Shown piece by piece: positions 53,490-63,796 of a stretch of 64,000 nt of DNA (its first letter is position 1; the number at the start of each line of letters is the position of its first letter). The notes beneath the pieces were generated by a model. It was not told the origin of the DNA. It made no database searches and was given only the letters and a program-made list of their open reading frames with translations. Both the position numbers and the translations under genes were made by a program. The stretch spans positions 8,168,963-8,232,962 of the forward strand of contig JAQFVV010006208.1 of NCBI GenBank assembly GCA_028023455.1. Reading direction: 5' to 3'. This DNA comes from Epiperipatus broadwayi (lineage: Eukaryota > Onychophora > Udeonychophora > Euonychophora > Peripatidae).

Positions 53490-54237
53490 TATATTCATTC
53501 TCCCTGCTGACAAAAGTAATACTACAGTTGTAATTGATAAAACTGGTTATGATAACAAAATACAAGGACTTCTCACAGCTGGCCAATACAAAAAAAAAAT
53601 GTCAAAAAAATGGAATACAGAAGCTAAAAAAATTACTTAGAAAGCATCACAGATATTTCAGAGACCCAGAAAAAGAATTTAACATGGTATTTCAGCAAAA
53701 ATTCCCCACCTTTATGGATTACCTAAAATCCATAATGTTCCATTATGAACTATTGTTAGTTCTAGAAATTTACCATGTCATAACTTGACAAGATTTCTTC
53801 TTGAAATTTTTAGTACTCACATCAAAAACACCATAACATTTCTAACTCTTTGTCTATGAATATGAGGTTAAAAGACCTCAAAAGTGCTAAGCCTTATATT
53901 TAATTTTGATATTTCTAACTTCATCAGTGAGCATTTGAAGCACGGTATAATTACTATTCACATATTGGTAAGCTTTGATGTGGAAAATTTATTTATAATT
54001 GTACCTTGTGATGAAGCATTGATCATTGAAAGAAAAAAGGTTATATAATAATAATAGTCTAAAAACCAGAAGAACTATCTATTGATAGTTTAATAAAGCT
54101 ATTACATTCTGCATGACATCAAGGAATGGCCATGGGCTCACCAGCATTTGCATAGTAGAATTTGAAACAACAGTCATAAATATTACTCTATTTTCATCTA
54201 AAGTTTAGCTTTACTATCTTGGTGATACATTTGTTGT

Positions 54238-55182
54238 ATGAATACAACTGATTATGATAACAAAATGCAAGAATTCCTCACAGTAGGCCAATGCAAAAAA
54301 GTACCAACTTCCAAGTACAGAAGTAAACTTACAAGCATTATTTCAAAAGCACAGTTACTGACATTCTGGATGTATACCATTAACATATCTCCTTCAATTA
54401 AATTCATGATGGAATCAGAACAAAAACAAAAATTGACATTCTTAGATGTTCTGGTGACAAGCTCCCCTCATGGTAAAGTCAAAACAACAGGTTTATAGAA
54501 AACCAACACCCAAAAATAAGTATTTAGCATACACATCCAATCACATCAAAAGCATAAAACATGAGGTCACTATGGAACAGAGCAAAGGAAGTTTGTTTGG
54601 AAGCCAATGATTTGGAAAAAGAAAAGATCTACATAGAACAAACTATCATGAAGAATGGTTATCTACCTCAGCTGACATCAAGAAAACTTTTAATAATCAA
54701 CAAAAACAGACATCAAAAGGAGAAACAATTATTGATACTGTTGAATTTTCATATATACCAGGGAATAGCAGACAAATTAAAGAACGTATGCAATCAATAT
54801 ATAAGAACAGCTTTCCAAAGCCATACCATACTTCAAGGAATTCTAAAGCCTAAACATGAATTACTGATAAACAAAATGGCATATGTAAATGTGGAAGGAA
54901 ATATATTGGTGAAACCAGCCACCCTGTTAACAAGTAATTAAAAGAACACAAACTAATGATTAGAAAAGGAACCTGTGTCTATAATAGCAGATAATGCATA
55001 AACTAATGAACATATGTTCTATTGGGAAAATAAAATATTGGATAGTAACAAAAGTGCCAAGAAGAAAATTTAAAGAAGCTTCTTATATAACACCAGCAAA
55101 TAATCTTATAAGTCAATCTAGTGTGGCAATACATATTATCTGGAAGCCTCTAATTAACCTTGATTTTAGGAAAAAGTATTAA
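54238..55182 (+). pseudogene. Penelope RT C-terminus and GIY-YIG domain
   Basis: It starts with a second copy of the N-terminal TDYDNKMQEFL block (54250-54290), out of place directly after motif C. ISPSIKFMMESEQKQKLTFL and DVLVTSSPHGKVKTTG (about 54388-54495) are the expected segment after the RT palm. GICKCGRKYIGET at 54878-54916 is the GIY-YIG core (CxCG, YIGET), with KEHKLMIRKG just after a stop. The end is IWKPLINLDFRKKY at 55138-55179. Several stops lie between. Confidence 0.8.
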
Positions 55183-55249
55183 AACAGGAAGTGGAGGAAT
55201 AAGAAGGATTTGAGTTGACTCTCATAGATATAAAATTCTACCAATTGAT

Positions 55250-55327
55250 GTTTTAGAATAGCTTGGTTACAATATTGCCTTAAAATTCAATATTCGATAA
55301 TGTAAAGATGTAAGTTCGACTAATATG
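55250..55327 (+). repeat. tRNA-like block in PLE-D tail
   Basis: AATAGCTTGGTTACAATATT and AAGTTCGACTAAT: a decayed A-box/B-box pair in the same place as in the other PLE-D tails. Confidence 0.5.
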
Positions 55328-55350
55328 CTAGCATAGTCACTGGTCAGGCT

Positions 55351-55400
55351 AGCAACACCTGAAGAAGAGTGAAGAATAATACCATGCAAAATGTTATGTG
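55351..55400 (+). ncRNA. Hammerhead-like motif, PLE-D type, decayed
   Basis: GCAACAC, CTGAAGA, AGAGTGAAGAATAATACC, then GCAAAATGTTATG. The GAAAC half is lost. A GTGTTG complementary to CAACAC lies 30 bp downstream. Confidence 0.4.
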
Positions 55401-55762
55401 ATCTACTAACCTGTGTTGTCGTTGTGTGTTATAACTAACACGTGTTTGTATTTGGAAAAGTTTAAATAAATGTTTAAAATTTTTCTAGACATTCAACATT
55501 TAATAATAGAAGATAGAAATAGTTCCACATATTATCACATCTAAAATAATGAGAAAATACTTTCTTTAATGCTTTATCCCCTTTAATTAATACTTTAAAT
55601 TATATAAGAATGCGATAGACATTTCATCATCATTAATAACATATATGTAATATATGCACACATGCATGCTATATCTCAAACATAGCTTTATATTATTGTT
55701 TACCTTTAGACGTCTATATAAAAAAGAATATTTCAACTACATGCTCACAAAATCCATGCATG

Positions 55763-56104
55763 ATCATCATCATCATCATCAACCATTATCAATCTACTGC
55801 AGGATGAAGGTCTCTCCAAGTTTAATCCATCTTCTCTGATCTTTAGCTTTTCTTCTCCACATCACCCCTGTACACTTTCTTATTTAATCCATCCATCTCA
55901 CATATAGTCTCTTTCTGGGTCTTTTACAATCTCTTGGAACCCAGTTTAAGATTTCAATTGTCCATCTATTATCATCTCTTGTAGCAATATGTCCAGCCCA
56001 ACTCCACTTCAATCTTCTAATTTTTTCAATGAGGTCAGTAACACCTGTTTGTTCTCTTACCCATACATTGCAATTTCGATCTCTTCTTGTTACTCCCAAC
56101 ATGA
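55763..56104 (-). pseudogene. RTE-type retrotransposon 3' end, intact frame
   Basis: Minus strand: VTRRDRNCNVWVREQTG, LIEKIRRLKWSWAGHIATR and a CKRPRKR stretch. Stops appear only near the end, so it is younger than other copies. It shows that the TGA at 4739 was an Arg codon. It ends in (TCA)n, the RTE triplet tail, and is 5' truncated at 56104. Confidence 0.8.
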
Positions 56105-56204
56105 ATCCATGCATAATGAAACATATATATTTATATTTAATTTATATCTCTACCCAGCTATATTTAACCTAGCTTATATAAATATTTAAATACAAGTCTT
56201 TGCT

Positions 56205-56524
56205 GTATTTATATATTGGACTATTTCCACCATTTAATATAAGTATTGAATGTCTTTAGAAAAAATTAACTTCATTTAAATATTCCAAATACATGCAACT
56301 GTTAATAATAGCACACAGTATTATACATTCAACTGTTAGTAATAGCAAACAGGTTAGTATATGCATATATTAATCTGTGTGCTATTATTAACAGTTAAAT
56401 GTTTTTGGAATATTTAAATAAAGTTAAATTTTTCTAAAGACATTAAATACTTATATTAAATGATGGAAATATTCCAGTATATAAATACCACTAAAATACC
56501 ATCATCACAAATATTCAGGAAAAC
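56205..56524. mobile_element. PLE-D fold-back of tail ends, 13-bp TSD
   Basis: A(C/T)AAGTCTTTGCT at 56192-56204 and 56525-56537 (12 of 13). Arms consist of PLE-D termini (GGACTATTTCCACCAT and ATGATGGAAATATTCC) meeting at about 56350. No coding or hammerhead core remains. Confidence 0.75.
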
Positions 56525-56539
56525 ATAAGTCTTTGCTAT

Positions 56540-57381
56540 TTTCTTCACGTGTTTTTAGAAGGCAAGAGACCCTGGTAGTATCAATATATATATAATGCAT
56601 CCATACTATGTCATTCTAAATATTAATAAAAATAATATTGACTGACCACGTATATGACACAAAAATGTCGAAAGCATGCATACTTGGTACAATAAATATT
56701 GTTAAAATTTAATATTTAAACTGTGTACAGTATTATTTTACATTAATATATTGCATAGATTTGATCTCAACAATTTTATTTATAAATGTACGTTTAATAA
56801 TTTTATTTTTATGAGGATTATAAAATTATCTTAAGATTGTCACAAGAAACAACAACTAGTGATGATCTCATGCTGTGATGGTAAATGACATAACAACGAC
56901 AATGTTACAATTTAATAATCACTCTGACAACGTACATAAATGATATTTATCATTAATACAAAATAATCTTGGCACTATTCCTAAATAACTGGGGGGAAAG
57001 GAAAAAAATATGCAGCTTAAATATCATGATATCTGCCTTAGTAAAAAAAATCAAGACGAGAGAAGTGAAACAAGAGATAAAATGTTTCATAGATTCACTT
57101 ATTTTTTTAGTTACAAATGTCATCAAGACCTTGCTATGAGGTAACACACATCTTCTTAGGAATAGTTAAATAACTTAGGGTTTTTTTTGTTGGCTTTTGT
57201 AGTTTTTTCGTTTATTTAATTTTTTTTTTTTGTTACTTAACCAACCGTTTCGAATAATAAAAATATATTTTTTTATTCAGTCAAATTAGTGATTAGGACT
57301 TAAATATCAATGAAAAATATGACAGGTAACAAATTATTGCAAAATTAGATGAAGTGGACTGGAGTAAAAGTATTTCAAAAT
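56540..57381. other. AT-rich spacer, nothing recognised
   Basis: T runs with G interruptions at 57180-57232. No feature. Confidence 0.4.
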
Positions 57382-57484
57382 CAAGGCAACCTGGTGGTCG
57401 AGAGGTCAGCACAGCTGCCTTACAAGCAGTTGTCCCGGGTTAGCGGGTTCGCTTCCCGGCCGATGCTATGACACATAAAAAAAA
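57382..57484 (+). mobile_element. tRNA-derived SINE, subtype 2
   Basis: GGTGGTCGAGAGGTCAGCAC, GCCTTACAAGCAGTTGTCC, GGGTTAGCGGGTTCGCTTCC, tail GATGCTATGACACAT and A8. The A-box and B-box regions are well kept. Target repeat unclear. Confidence 0.85.
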
Positions 57485-58045
57485 CCCTTAATGTTCTGAT
57501 TCCAAATTATTATATAAAATATTAAGCTAATAAAACACAATTTGCACTTTGACCTTAGTCAAAATGCGGAAAAATATTAGACTACCTATGGCCAATTTTA
57601 TTAATCTATTGTATGCTTGAAAAATAAAGCAATATTGGTACATCTCAATTCAATGGACAACTAAGGAGAGGATTATAATTCCAGCCTGTTTTCCAGACAG
57701 ATACTTTACCCAGCCAATTATTTTAGTCGCTAGATTCCTATTCAGAAACTAATATATGGAAGCTATAATATAAAAATATTTATATGTTATGTAAACAATA
57801 TCTTGCAAAAAATTATATAGCTGATGCAGTGCTACTATTCAAGACATCAAACTTCAATCAATGTATTATTGTAGGTAACTAAAAGAAACACTCAGCCAAA
57901 TACTAATATCAAAAATACAATTGGAAATACAAAGTTTTGTTGAATACTAAAGCAGCAAAGAAAAGAAAAGTTATATTTCTCAAAATATGTTTAAATTGTG
58001 TCAAATATCAAATACCAAAAACAACAAAATCATTATTTTTAAAGA
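57485..58045. other. AT-rich spacer, nothing recognised
   Basis: No feature found. Confidence 0.35.
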
Positions 58046-58060
58046 AGAGTGATTAATGAA

Positions 58061-58165
58061 GTCAAGCGTTGGTAGCCGAGAGGTCATCGCACCAGCCTTG
58101 CAAGCAAGTAATTGGTTGCAGACGGGTGTGGGTTCGCGTCCCGGTCGATACTATGACATATGGAA
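58061..58165 (+). mobile_element. tRNA-derived SINE, subtype 1, with TSD
   Basis: TTGGTAGCCGAGAGGTCATC, GCAAGCAAGTAATTGG, GTGGGTTCGCGTCCC, tail GATACTATGACATATG. Target repeat AGAGTGATTAATGAA at 58046-58060 and 58166-58180 (15 bp). Confidence 0.9.
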
Positions 58166-58378
58166 AGAGTGATTAATGAACAAAGTTTTGTATAATTGGT
58201 TAATTATAATTTTAAATGTATCAAAAGAAATGACAAAAACGAAAATATAAAGAGGCTCAGGCAATCACAAAGGATCTACATTCTATCAACAGAATGGATT
58301 CGTGCATTCCATTATAAAGAAAACTGAAACATTTAAATGCCACATTTACATATTAAGCCTCATTTACATATTAATATA

Positions 58379-58724
58379 CATCCATATATATATAGTTCTA
58401 ACTGCTCAACTTTAAACAGCACTATGATTCTGGAAGTAATCTGCTGAAATATCAAACTATGTCTATATATATATAGGCATAGCTCTAACTGTTAAACTTT
58501 ACTACGATTCTGAAAATAATCTGCTGAAATATCAAACTATGTCCATATATATAGGCATAGTTTTAACTGCTAAACTCTAAACAGTACTACAATTATTGAA
58601 GTAATCTGCCAAAATATCAAACAATATCCATATATATAGATATAGGCATAATTCTAATTGCTAAACTTTAAACATTACTATGATTCTGGAAGTAACCTAC
58701 CAAAATATCAAACTATGTCCATAT
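58379..58724 (+). repeat. Minisatellite, about 90-bp unit, four copies
   Basis: Units share CATATATATA, GGCATAG, TCTAACTG, TAAACTTTAAACA, ATTCTGGAAGTAA and AAATATCAAACTATGTC. Divergence between units is moderate. Confidence 0.8.
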
Positions 58725-59108
58725 ATTAAAACAGGCAAAACTCTCCATACAGTAGTGCCACCCAGTACACACCATAATAATCAATGGATGCCAGAAGGCT
58801 TGTGTATAAAATCCCTATCTAATGCCTACTCATCCAATAACCACAGACTAGTTTCTAGCTTGTGGATTTCATCAGTGAGGAGCCTTGGATCTGAGAGCAC
58901 TGCACCTAGATCTTAAGATCTAATGCAACCCTCCAGCAGCCACCTTCTATCTCTACTTAATTACAAAACTAGTGAGTCTAAAATTGAAAACACAATAATA
59001 TTTTCAATCAAAGCTCATTAGCTTATTTAGTCATATAGATCTGAACTCAGTTCAATACCCATACATTTTGGTGTCTTTGGTTCTTTAATAACCATAGCCA
59101 CCAAAATG
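58725..59108 (-). mobile_element. HHR-A element, near full length
   Basis: Minus copy with TTAAAACAGGCAAAACTC end, ribozyme, GGTTGCATTAGATC and GAGTTCAGATCTATATGAC blocks. Lies at the end of the minisatellite. The other flank does not match, so no target repeat. Confidence 0.8.
58829..58897 (-). ncRNA. Hammerhead ribozyme, family A
   Basis: Minus strand: CAGATCCAAGGCTCCTCA, CTGATGA, AATCCACAAGCTA (weak stem II), GAA, ACTAGT, C, TGTGGTTATTGGATGAG. Core and GUC complete; stem I outer part ATCCAA/TTGGAT intact. Confidence 0.75.
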
Positions 59109-59227
59109 CACTGAACTACAAATAATATATGGAAACCACTAATCAACTTTGCTCTTAGGAAAAAGTGGTGAAATCAGGAGGAACCTCATAGATAAGTATA
59201 TGAAATTTCTACTGGTTGTTGCCTTTG

Positions 59228-59306
59228 GCAGGATGGCTCAGTTGGTTAGAGCATTACCTTAAAATTCAATACTCTAAGAATCTAATATTCCAAGTTTGAA
59301 TCCCAT
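59228..59306 (+). repeat. tRNA-like block in PLE-D tail
   Basis: GGATGGCTCAGTTGGTTAGA and CAAGTTTGAATCCC. The A-box half is perfect; the acceptor and T stems do not close. Confidence 0.6.
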
Positions 59307-59330
59307 GCTAGTACTGTCACTGGTCAGGCC

Positions 59331-59376
59331 AGCAACACTTGAAGAAGGGAGAATAATACCTCTTGAAACATTGTGC
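59331..59376 (+). ncRNA. Hammerhead-like motif, PLE-D type
   Basis: GCAACAC, TTGAAGA (C3 region changed), GGGAG/CTCTT stem II around AATAATAC, GAA, ACAT, T, GTGCAT. Confidence 0.45.
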
Positions 59377-59662
59377 ATATACTAACGTGTTTGATGTGAT
59401 ATTATTAACAGTTGAATGTATTTGGAATATTTAAATAAAGTTAAATTTTTCTAAAGACATTTGATACTCACATTATATGATGGAAATAGTCCAATATAAA
59501 AATACAACTATGATCAACATATATTTTGTATTACAAATATTACAGAAATGGATCAGAAGTGGTATAATGTTAAATAATTAACTTGATTTGAAGTTATGAA
59601 ATTTGAAATTGGATATTTAAGACTGGTTTTATAAATTAAACTGATCTGTTTTTTATTTTCAG

Positions 59663-59885
59663 TACCTTTGCAACAACTGCTGGAATAATCTCTGTTACTC
59701 TGATAACACCAGATGTGATCTAGCCTAATGGCAGTGCGATATTGATATTAACAGCCACCTATAGACTAATCAGAAATATTTTACCTATGAAAATATTCAT
59801 TTTAATATACATATTTGTGTGTGATATAATAACAAACGTCTTATGTTTAAAAACTGAAAATAAATAAATGTTCATCAGAAAAACG
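59663..59885 (+). other. Possible terminal exon with polyA signal
   Basis: A polypyrimidine run ending TTTTTATTTTCAG at 59662 would be a good acceptor. Frame 1 then reads YLCNNCWNNLCYSDNTRCDL, one more residue and a stop at 59726. Another frame gives a hydrophobic ending (TFATTAGIISVTLITPDVI) to a stop. AATAAATAAA lies at about 59861. The block matches no repeat in the window. With no upstream exon visible this is only a candidate. Confidence 0.2.
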
Positions 59886-60501
59886 TTACTGAAGTCATAA
59901 TTCTCAGATCGTGCATTTTTATGAATTTATATGCACTCACCCATGAGAATCAGTTTAAAAAGCATAAGTGTACACTCATGCTTAGAGTTCATTTGTATAT
60001 AAGCTGACCTTCACTCACCATGCTGAAATCAGGGGTTTAACCTGTTGTATGTATGCTTGAATTATAAATTATTAAGTGAATTGCCCAAACTTATTCATTT
60101 TACAGCAGGAGAGAGAGAATTTTGTTTTTAATCATTTGCAATTAGAGACAAATAGTAAATTTTGAATTTACTGTAATAAATAGTCTATTATTTATATAGT
60201 GCTTATAACGCATCTAATATGAAGAAGGGAACAAATCTCTGGTCATGCTCTTTCATAAATTCACATGCACTTGCATAACCATCAGTTTAAAAAGAATAAG
60301 TGTTCACTTATGCTTTGAGCTTATCTGCACATACGCCAATCTTTGCACATCATGCTGAAATCAGAACTTTAACCTATTGTGTGCCTGAATTATGAATTGT
60401 TAGCTTATTCATTCTGTAGCAGGAGAGATGGAATCTCATTTTTAATCACCTGCGATTAGAAATAAGTAGTAAATTTTGAATTTATTTCAATAAATAGTAC
60501 A

Positions 60502-60738
60502 GCCAGCATAAATACATATACAACAGAACTAAAGGTAAGACAGAGGGAGGCTCAATATTTGCTGAGCACGAAAGGACTGCTGGCCATGCCTCCCAACCAA
60601 CAACTGCCAAAATAATCTGCACTGAAAGAAATGATGCTAAGCACAAGTTCAAAGAAGCCTACTATATATCAAGCTACCCTATGCCTATAAACAGGAGAGA
60701 AGCTCACTTCTGCATTTCCAAAAAATGGATGCTATAGT
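60502..60738 (+). pseudogene. GIY-YIG endonuclease C-terminal half, PLE-1
   Basis: Open plus frame: HKYIYNRTKGKTEGGSIFAE, HERTAGHASQPTTAKIICTE, RNDAKHKFKEAYYISS, then INRREAHFC and a stop. It aligns residue for residue with 34594-34926. The N-terminal half with the YYGE motif is missing. The tail that follows is broken by fold-back H. Confidence 0.8.
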
Positions 60739-60771
60739 CAATTTGCATAAATTTACATAAGGTTTTATTAA

Positions 60772-60986
60772 GTAATATTTACGAAGGCTGTAATCTCAAG
60801 AATATGCGCTTGAAAATATGAAGGTAGGGACCTCTACATGTTCCCCTCTTTTCTTCCATAGCATAAGCTTGTGGTTAAGACTTGTAGAGGTCCCTACCTT
60901 CACATTTTCAAGCGCATAATCTTGAGGTTACAGACTTAGTAAATATTACTTAATATAATAAGGTGCGTTTAAATAAATTTATAATT
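60772..60986. mobile_element. Fold-back element H, 13-14-bp TSD
   Basis: TAAGG(T/C)TTTATTA at 60759-60771 and 60988-61000. Arms of about 75 bp contain GTAGGGACCTCTACA and GCGCTTGAAAAT; loop CCTCTTTTCTTCC. About 25 bp of right end (AAATAAATTTATAATT) lies outside the palindrome. It interrupts a PLE-1 tail. Confidence 0.8.
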
Positions 60987-61450
60987 ATAAGGCTTTATTA
61001 CAAGCACTTCTCAATTGGAAATGAGCTATGATTATGGAAACCTAGACTTCCCGAAAGCACCCAGATGATTAATTAAGATTATTAATTACTACTCTACATA
61101 GCTTCATTACATGTGCATAAAGCACAGTTATAAAGTTGTAATAAATAGCGTATTACTTACTATTATTTTTAAAAGCAGGTTGTTAAAATGAGATTCTATT
61201 TCTCTCCTGCTACAGAATGAATAAGGTTGTACAATTCAATTAACAATTTATAATTCAGGCACACAATAAGTAAAAACCCCGATGTCAGATAAATGAGCAA
61301 TGGTTGGCTTATATACAGATAAGATCTAAGCATAAGTTTACATGTATGGTTTTTAAACTGATGCTCATGGGTGAATGCACATAAATTCGCAAAAGCCATG
61401 ATGGGAGATTTGTTCCCTTCTTTATATTACATGTAGTCATGGCTACATAA

Positions 61451-62175
61451 TAGACTATTTATTGAAGTCATAATTATAAATAAAAATGCAAATTGTGCAA
61501 TTATGGTGTGAATTCTGATAACATGTCAAGCAAAACCTAACACAATACTTGGAAACATGTATAAAAGATGACTGAACAAAATTTTTCGTAAGTCCATGTT
61601 TTTTAATACTCTCTACACTTCACATACTTTGAATTTGGTCATAAATAATGCAGCTGGGTGTAGTGTAGAAGCAGTTGCATTTTTCAATAAAATCTAGTGG
61701 TTACTAATTTTTTTTAAGTGCTTCAACAGATAATAATGGGTTTTTTTTAAAAAAATATTTATAAAATTTAAATGGTAAAAAATTATGCATGAATAAATTA
61801 GCATGTACTAAAATTATAAAATTATTTAAGTCTCAGCAGTATAAATTATATGTTTTACATTAAAAGACCATGGAATTTGAAAAGATCAATAATACAAAGA
61901 CAAGATTTATTTACCTCTGTTTTGATATTTTTTTACATTTTATGTAATTGTGAAATGTTTTATAAAATATCATGAATATATGAAAGCTACCATTTTCTTA
62001 AACTAACAATTATAACCAAATTTATCATCATTATTCATTCTTTCATTCATTGTCTTTCATTTTAATCCATCAATCATTTAGATTAGTTCAGGCACAATCA
62101 TTGTGATCTCTCAGATCACCAATCTTTTCTCTCTACTAACTGCAGCAATGGGTTTGTGTTTTTATTCAATCATAT
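61451..62175. other. AT-rich spacer, nothing recognised
   Basis: CATTCATTCTTTCATTCATT simple repeat at 62032-62055. No other feature. Confidence 0.4.
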
Positions 62176-62870
62176 TTTTCTTCTGGAAGTTATAATTGAT
62201 TATTTATTAGTCTGCTTTTAAAACATATTGTATTTGCCTGATTAATAAGGTTTCTTTAAACTTCTTTGTATTATTAATTTCACTCTCCTTGATCAAGTTA
62301 TAATCTTTAGTGTCTATAGAAACATATCAGACCATAGATAAAGGTGATACTACTTTTGCTGTTAAAGTAGGTTGCCATGACTACAGGTTAAGATTGTTGA
62401 TTGCTTATGGATTGATTGTTATCATCTACATTTATATACCTATTAAAGCCTTGAGTAATTGGCTTTAGTGTCTTAATAAATATATACCCTATATGGAATT
62501 TGGAAGTTACAAATGACTAGTTATTTATCTGCTTTTAGAATCTGGAAGTTATAATTGACTATTTATTTTTATTTTTTTCATATGTCAAATGCATTAACCA
62601 GGAAGTGAACTCAGGCCAGCTGTTTGGAAGGCAGCTATCCTAACCACTAGACCATCAACGCTTGACTAATAGATTATTTATTAGTCTGCTTTCAGAACAG
62701 GCTATATTTGCTGATTGAGGTTTGTTTAAACTTCTTTGCATTATTAATCTTTAGTGTCTGTATAAATATATCAGACGATAGATAATGGTGGTACCACCTT
62801 TATTGTTTAAGGATGTTGCCATGACTACAGCCTGAGATTGTTGATAGCTTAAGAGTTGATTGTTATCTTA
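62176..62870 (+). repeat. Tandem duplication of about 460 bp with SINE in copy 2
   Basis: TCTGGAAGTTATAATTGA starts at about 62183 and 62541. TTAGTCTGCTTT, CTTTAGTGTCT and TTGCCATGACTACAG follow in both. Copy 2 is interrupted by a SINE. Confidence 0.8.
62566..62667 (-). mobile_element. tRNA-derived SINE, subtype 3
   Basis: Minus strand: GATGGTCTAGTGGTTAGGAT (Gly/Glu-type A-box region), GCTGCCTTCCAAACAGC, GAGTTCACTTCCTGG, tail ATGCATTTGACATATG and A run. Older than the other copies; the tail is diverged. Confidence 0.7.
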
Positions 62871-63796
62871 CTTCAATTTTTGTTTTCTGAATTTTGCCTT
62901 TGTTTTTATATCAACTTTTTTGGTTCTATTTCACTTGTGGGATTCAAATGGCCGCCCACATTTCAAAATGCCTATAAATGATGATGATAAATGGTAACTA
63001 GTAAAATCTGGTTATACTTTATTTGCAGAATTAAGAAAAATAAAAGATTGAAATGTTGATTAAATACAAGACAAAGAGATTCACTAGTCAGTAATGGTAT
63101 ACTGGGATCTGTGGAGTGCTTAAGCAAAGTTCCAATGGTCAAAGATTGATGTCCAAGTAGTGAATAGAAAACCTTATGGGAATCAAAGTTTAGCTTTGGT
63201 AGAATGCAATTGCCACATGAGAAATATATTTGATCATAAAAATGGACATATAGAGTGTAATTCTATCAATGCCTCAACAAATGATCCAAAAATTCAAACT
63301 CAGACTTTGATGGTAGAAAAATATCTTAAACAGAGAACACATCTAGAAATAATTTTTCTTTTGAGAGGGAAAATATTGTCATTCAATAGTCATAACAAGT
63401 AAAATGTAGGTACAAAATAGTGATAGAAGTGAAAATGAGAACATAAGAGTTTGTTGTTAATGCGAGATAAAGAAACCCAACAGATTTTGCGCCATAATAA
63501 AATTGAATAAACAAAATTGTTTTTTTAGAATTATTCACTCATTAAAGGCATAATTTGACTATAAAGTAATTATATTTGGGAAAACACATGAACAGATTTT
63601 AAAAAATGTAAAGAGGAGGATAGAGAACCAGAATTGTCTCATCCAAGTTTTTCTTTTTCTTTTGATATAAAATTATCGCAAAAATACTACCAGCTGTAGA
63701 AAGACGAAACAATGACTTTTTAAGAAGATGAATCTGACCCAAGGGCAATCAAGTGAAGAATATCAAATGGAGAGTAGAATTTAGATATGATAATAT
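62871..63796. other. Spacer, nothing recognised
   Basis: An 80-codon plus frame at 63160 has no known motif. No repeat found. Confidence 0.35.

Larger units (their letters stand above)
52667..54240 (+). pseudogene. Penelope-type reverse transcriptase, N-terminal to motif C
   Basis: Broken plus-strand frames in Penelope order. An N-terminal block runs at 52690-53050, with a piece reading RRKLTDEDFTRVCQAVRRSY, then LTDAGLSLLGKGLNIA. LPADKSNTTVVIDKTGYDNK follows at 53500-53560. GLPKIHN is at about 53718. SFDVENLF with DEAL lies at 53971-54021 (catalytic Asp). GMAMGSP is at 54123-54143 and Tyr-Leu-Gly-Asp-Thr-Phe-Val-Val at 54215-54238, where Gly replaces the first Asp of the usual DD. Split by an HHR-A insertion at 53194-53489. 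Inactive. Confidence 0.8.
51654..55560 (+). mobile_element. PLE-D, most complete copy, about 3.9 kb
   Basis: Layout: an inverted tail (51654-51880), a short unique part, an embedded PLE-1 piece (51950-52660), the N-terminal and RT part (52667-54240) with an HHR-A insertion, the RT C-terminus with GIY-YIG (54238-55182), then tRNA-like block, hammerhead-like motif and tail to about 55560. The tail end pairs with the inverted start (TAAAATAATGAG/TTAATGTATTTTAG). Reading frames are broken many times, so it is dead. Confidence 0.8.
59125..59515 (+). mobile_element. PLE-D 3' end fragment
   Basis: Starts in the GIY-YIG C-terminus (Trp-Lys-Pro-Leu-Ile-Asn-Phe-Ala-Leu-Arg-Lys-Lys, about 59134-59170), then tRNA-like block, hammerhead-like motif, and the tail to GATGGAAATAGTCC. 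Confidence 0.8.
59900..61450. repeat. Family F: two direct copies and one inverted copy
   Basis: Unit 1 (about 59900-60190) and unit 2 (about 60240-60510) share CATCAGTTTAAAAAG-type, CATGCTGAAATCAG and GTAAATTTTGAATTTA text. Unit 3 is inverted at about 61130-61450 (TTTTAAACTGATGCTCATG, CTATTTCTCTCCTGCTACAG). They bracket the PLE-1 piece 60490-61140, so they may be its termini. Confidence 0.75.

Noticed and set aside
59228-59306. Functional tRNA gene
   Set aside because: A-box and B-box are good, but acceptor and T stems do not close and the block recurs only inside PLE-D tails.
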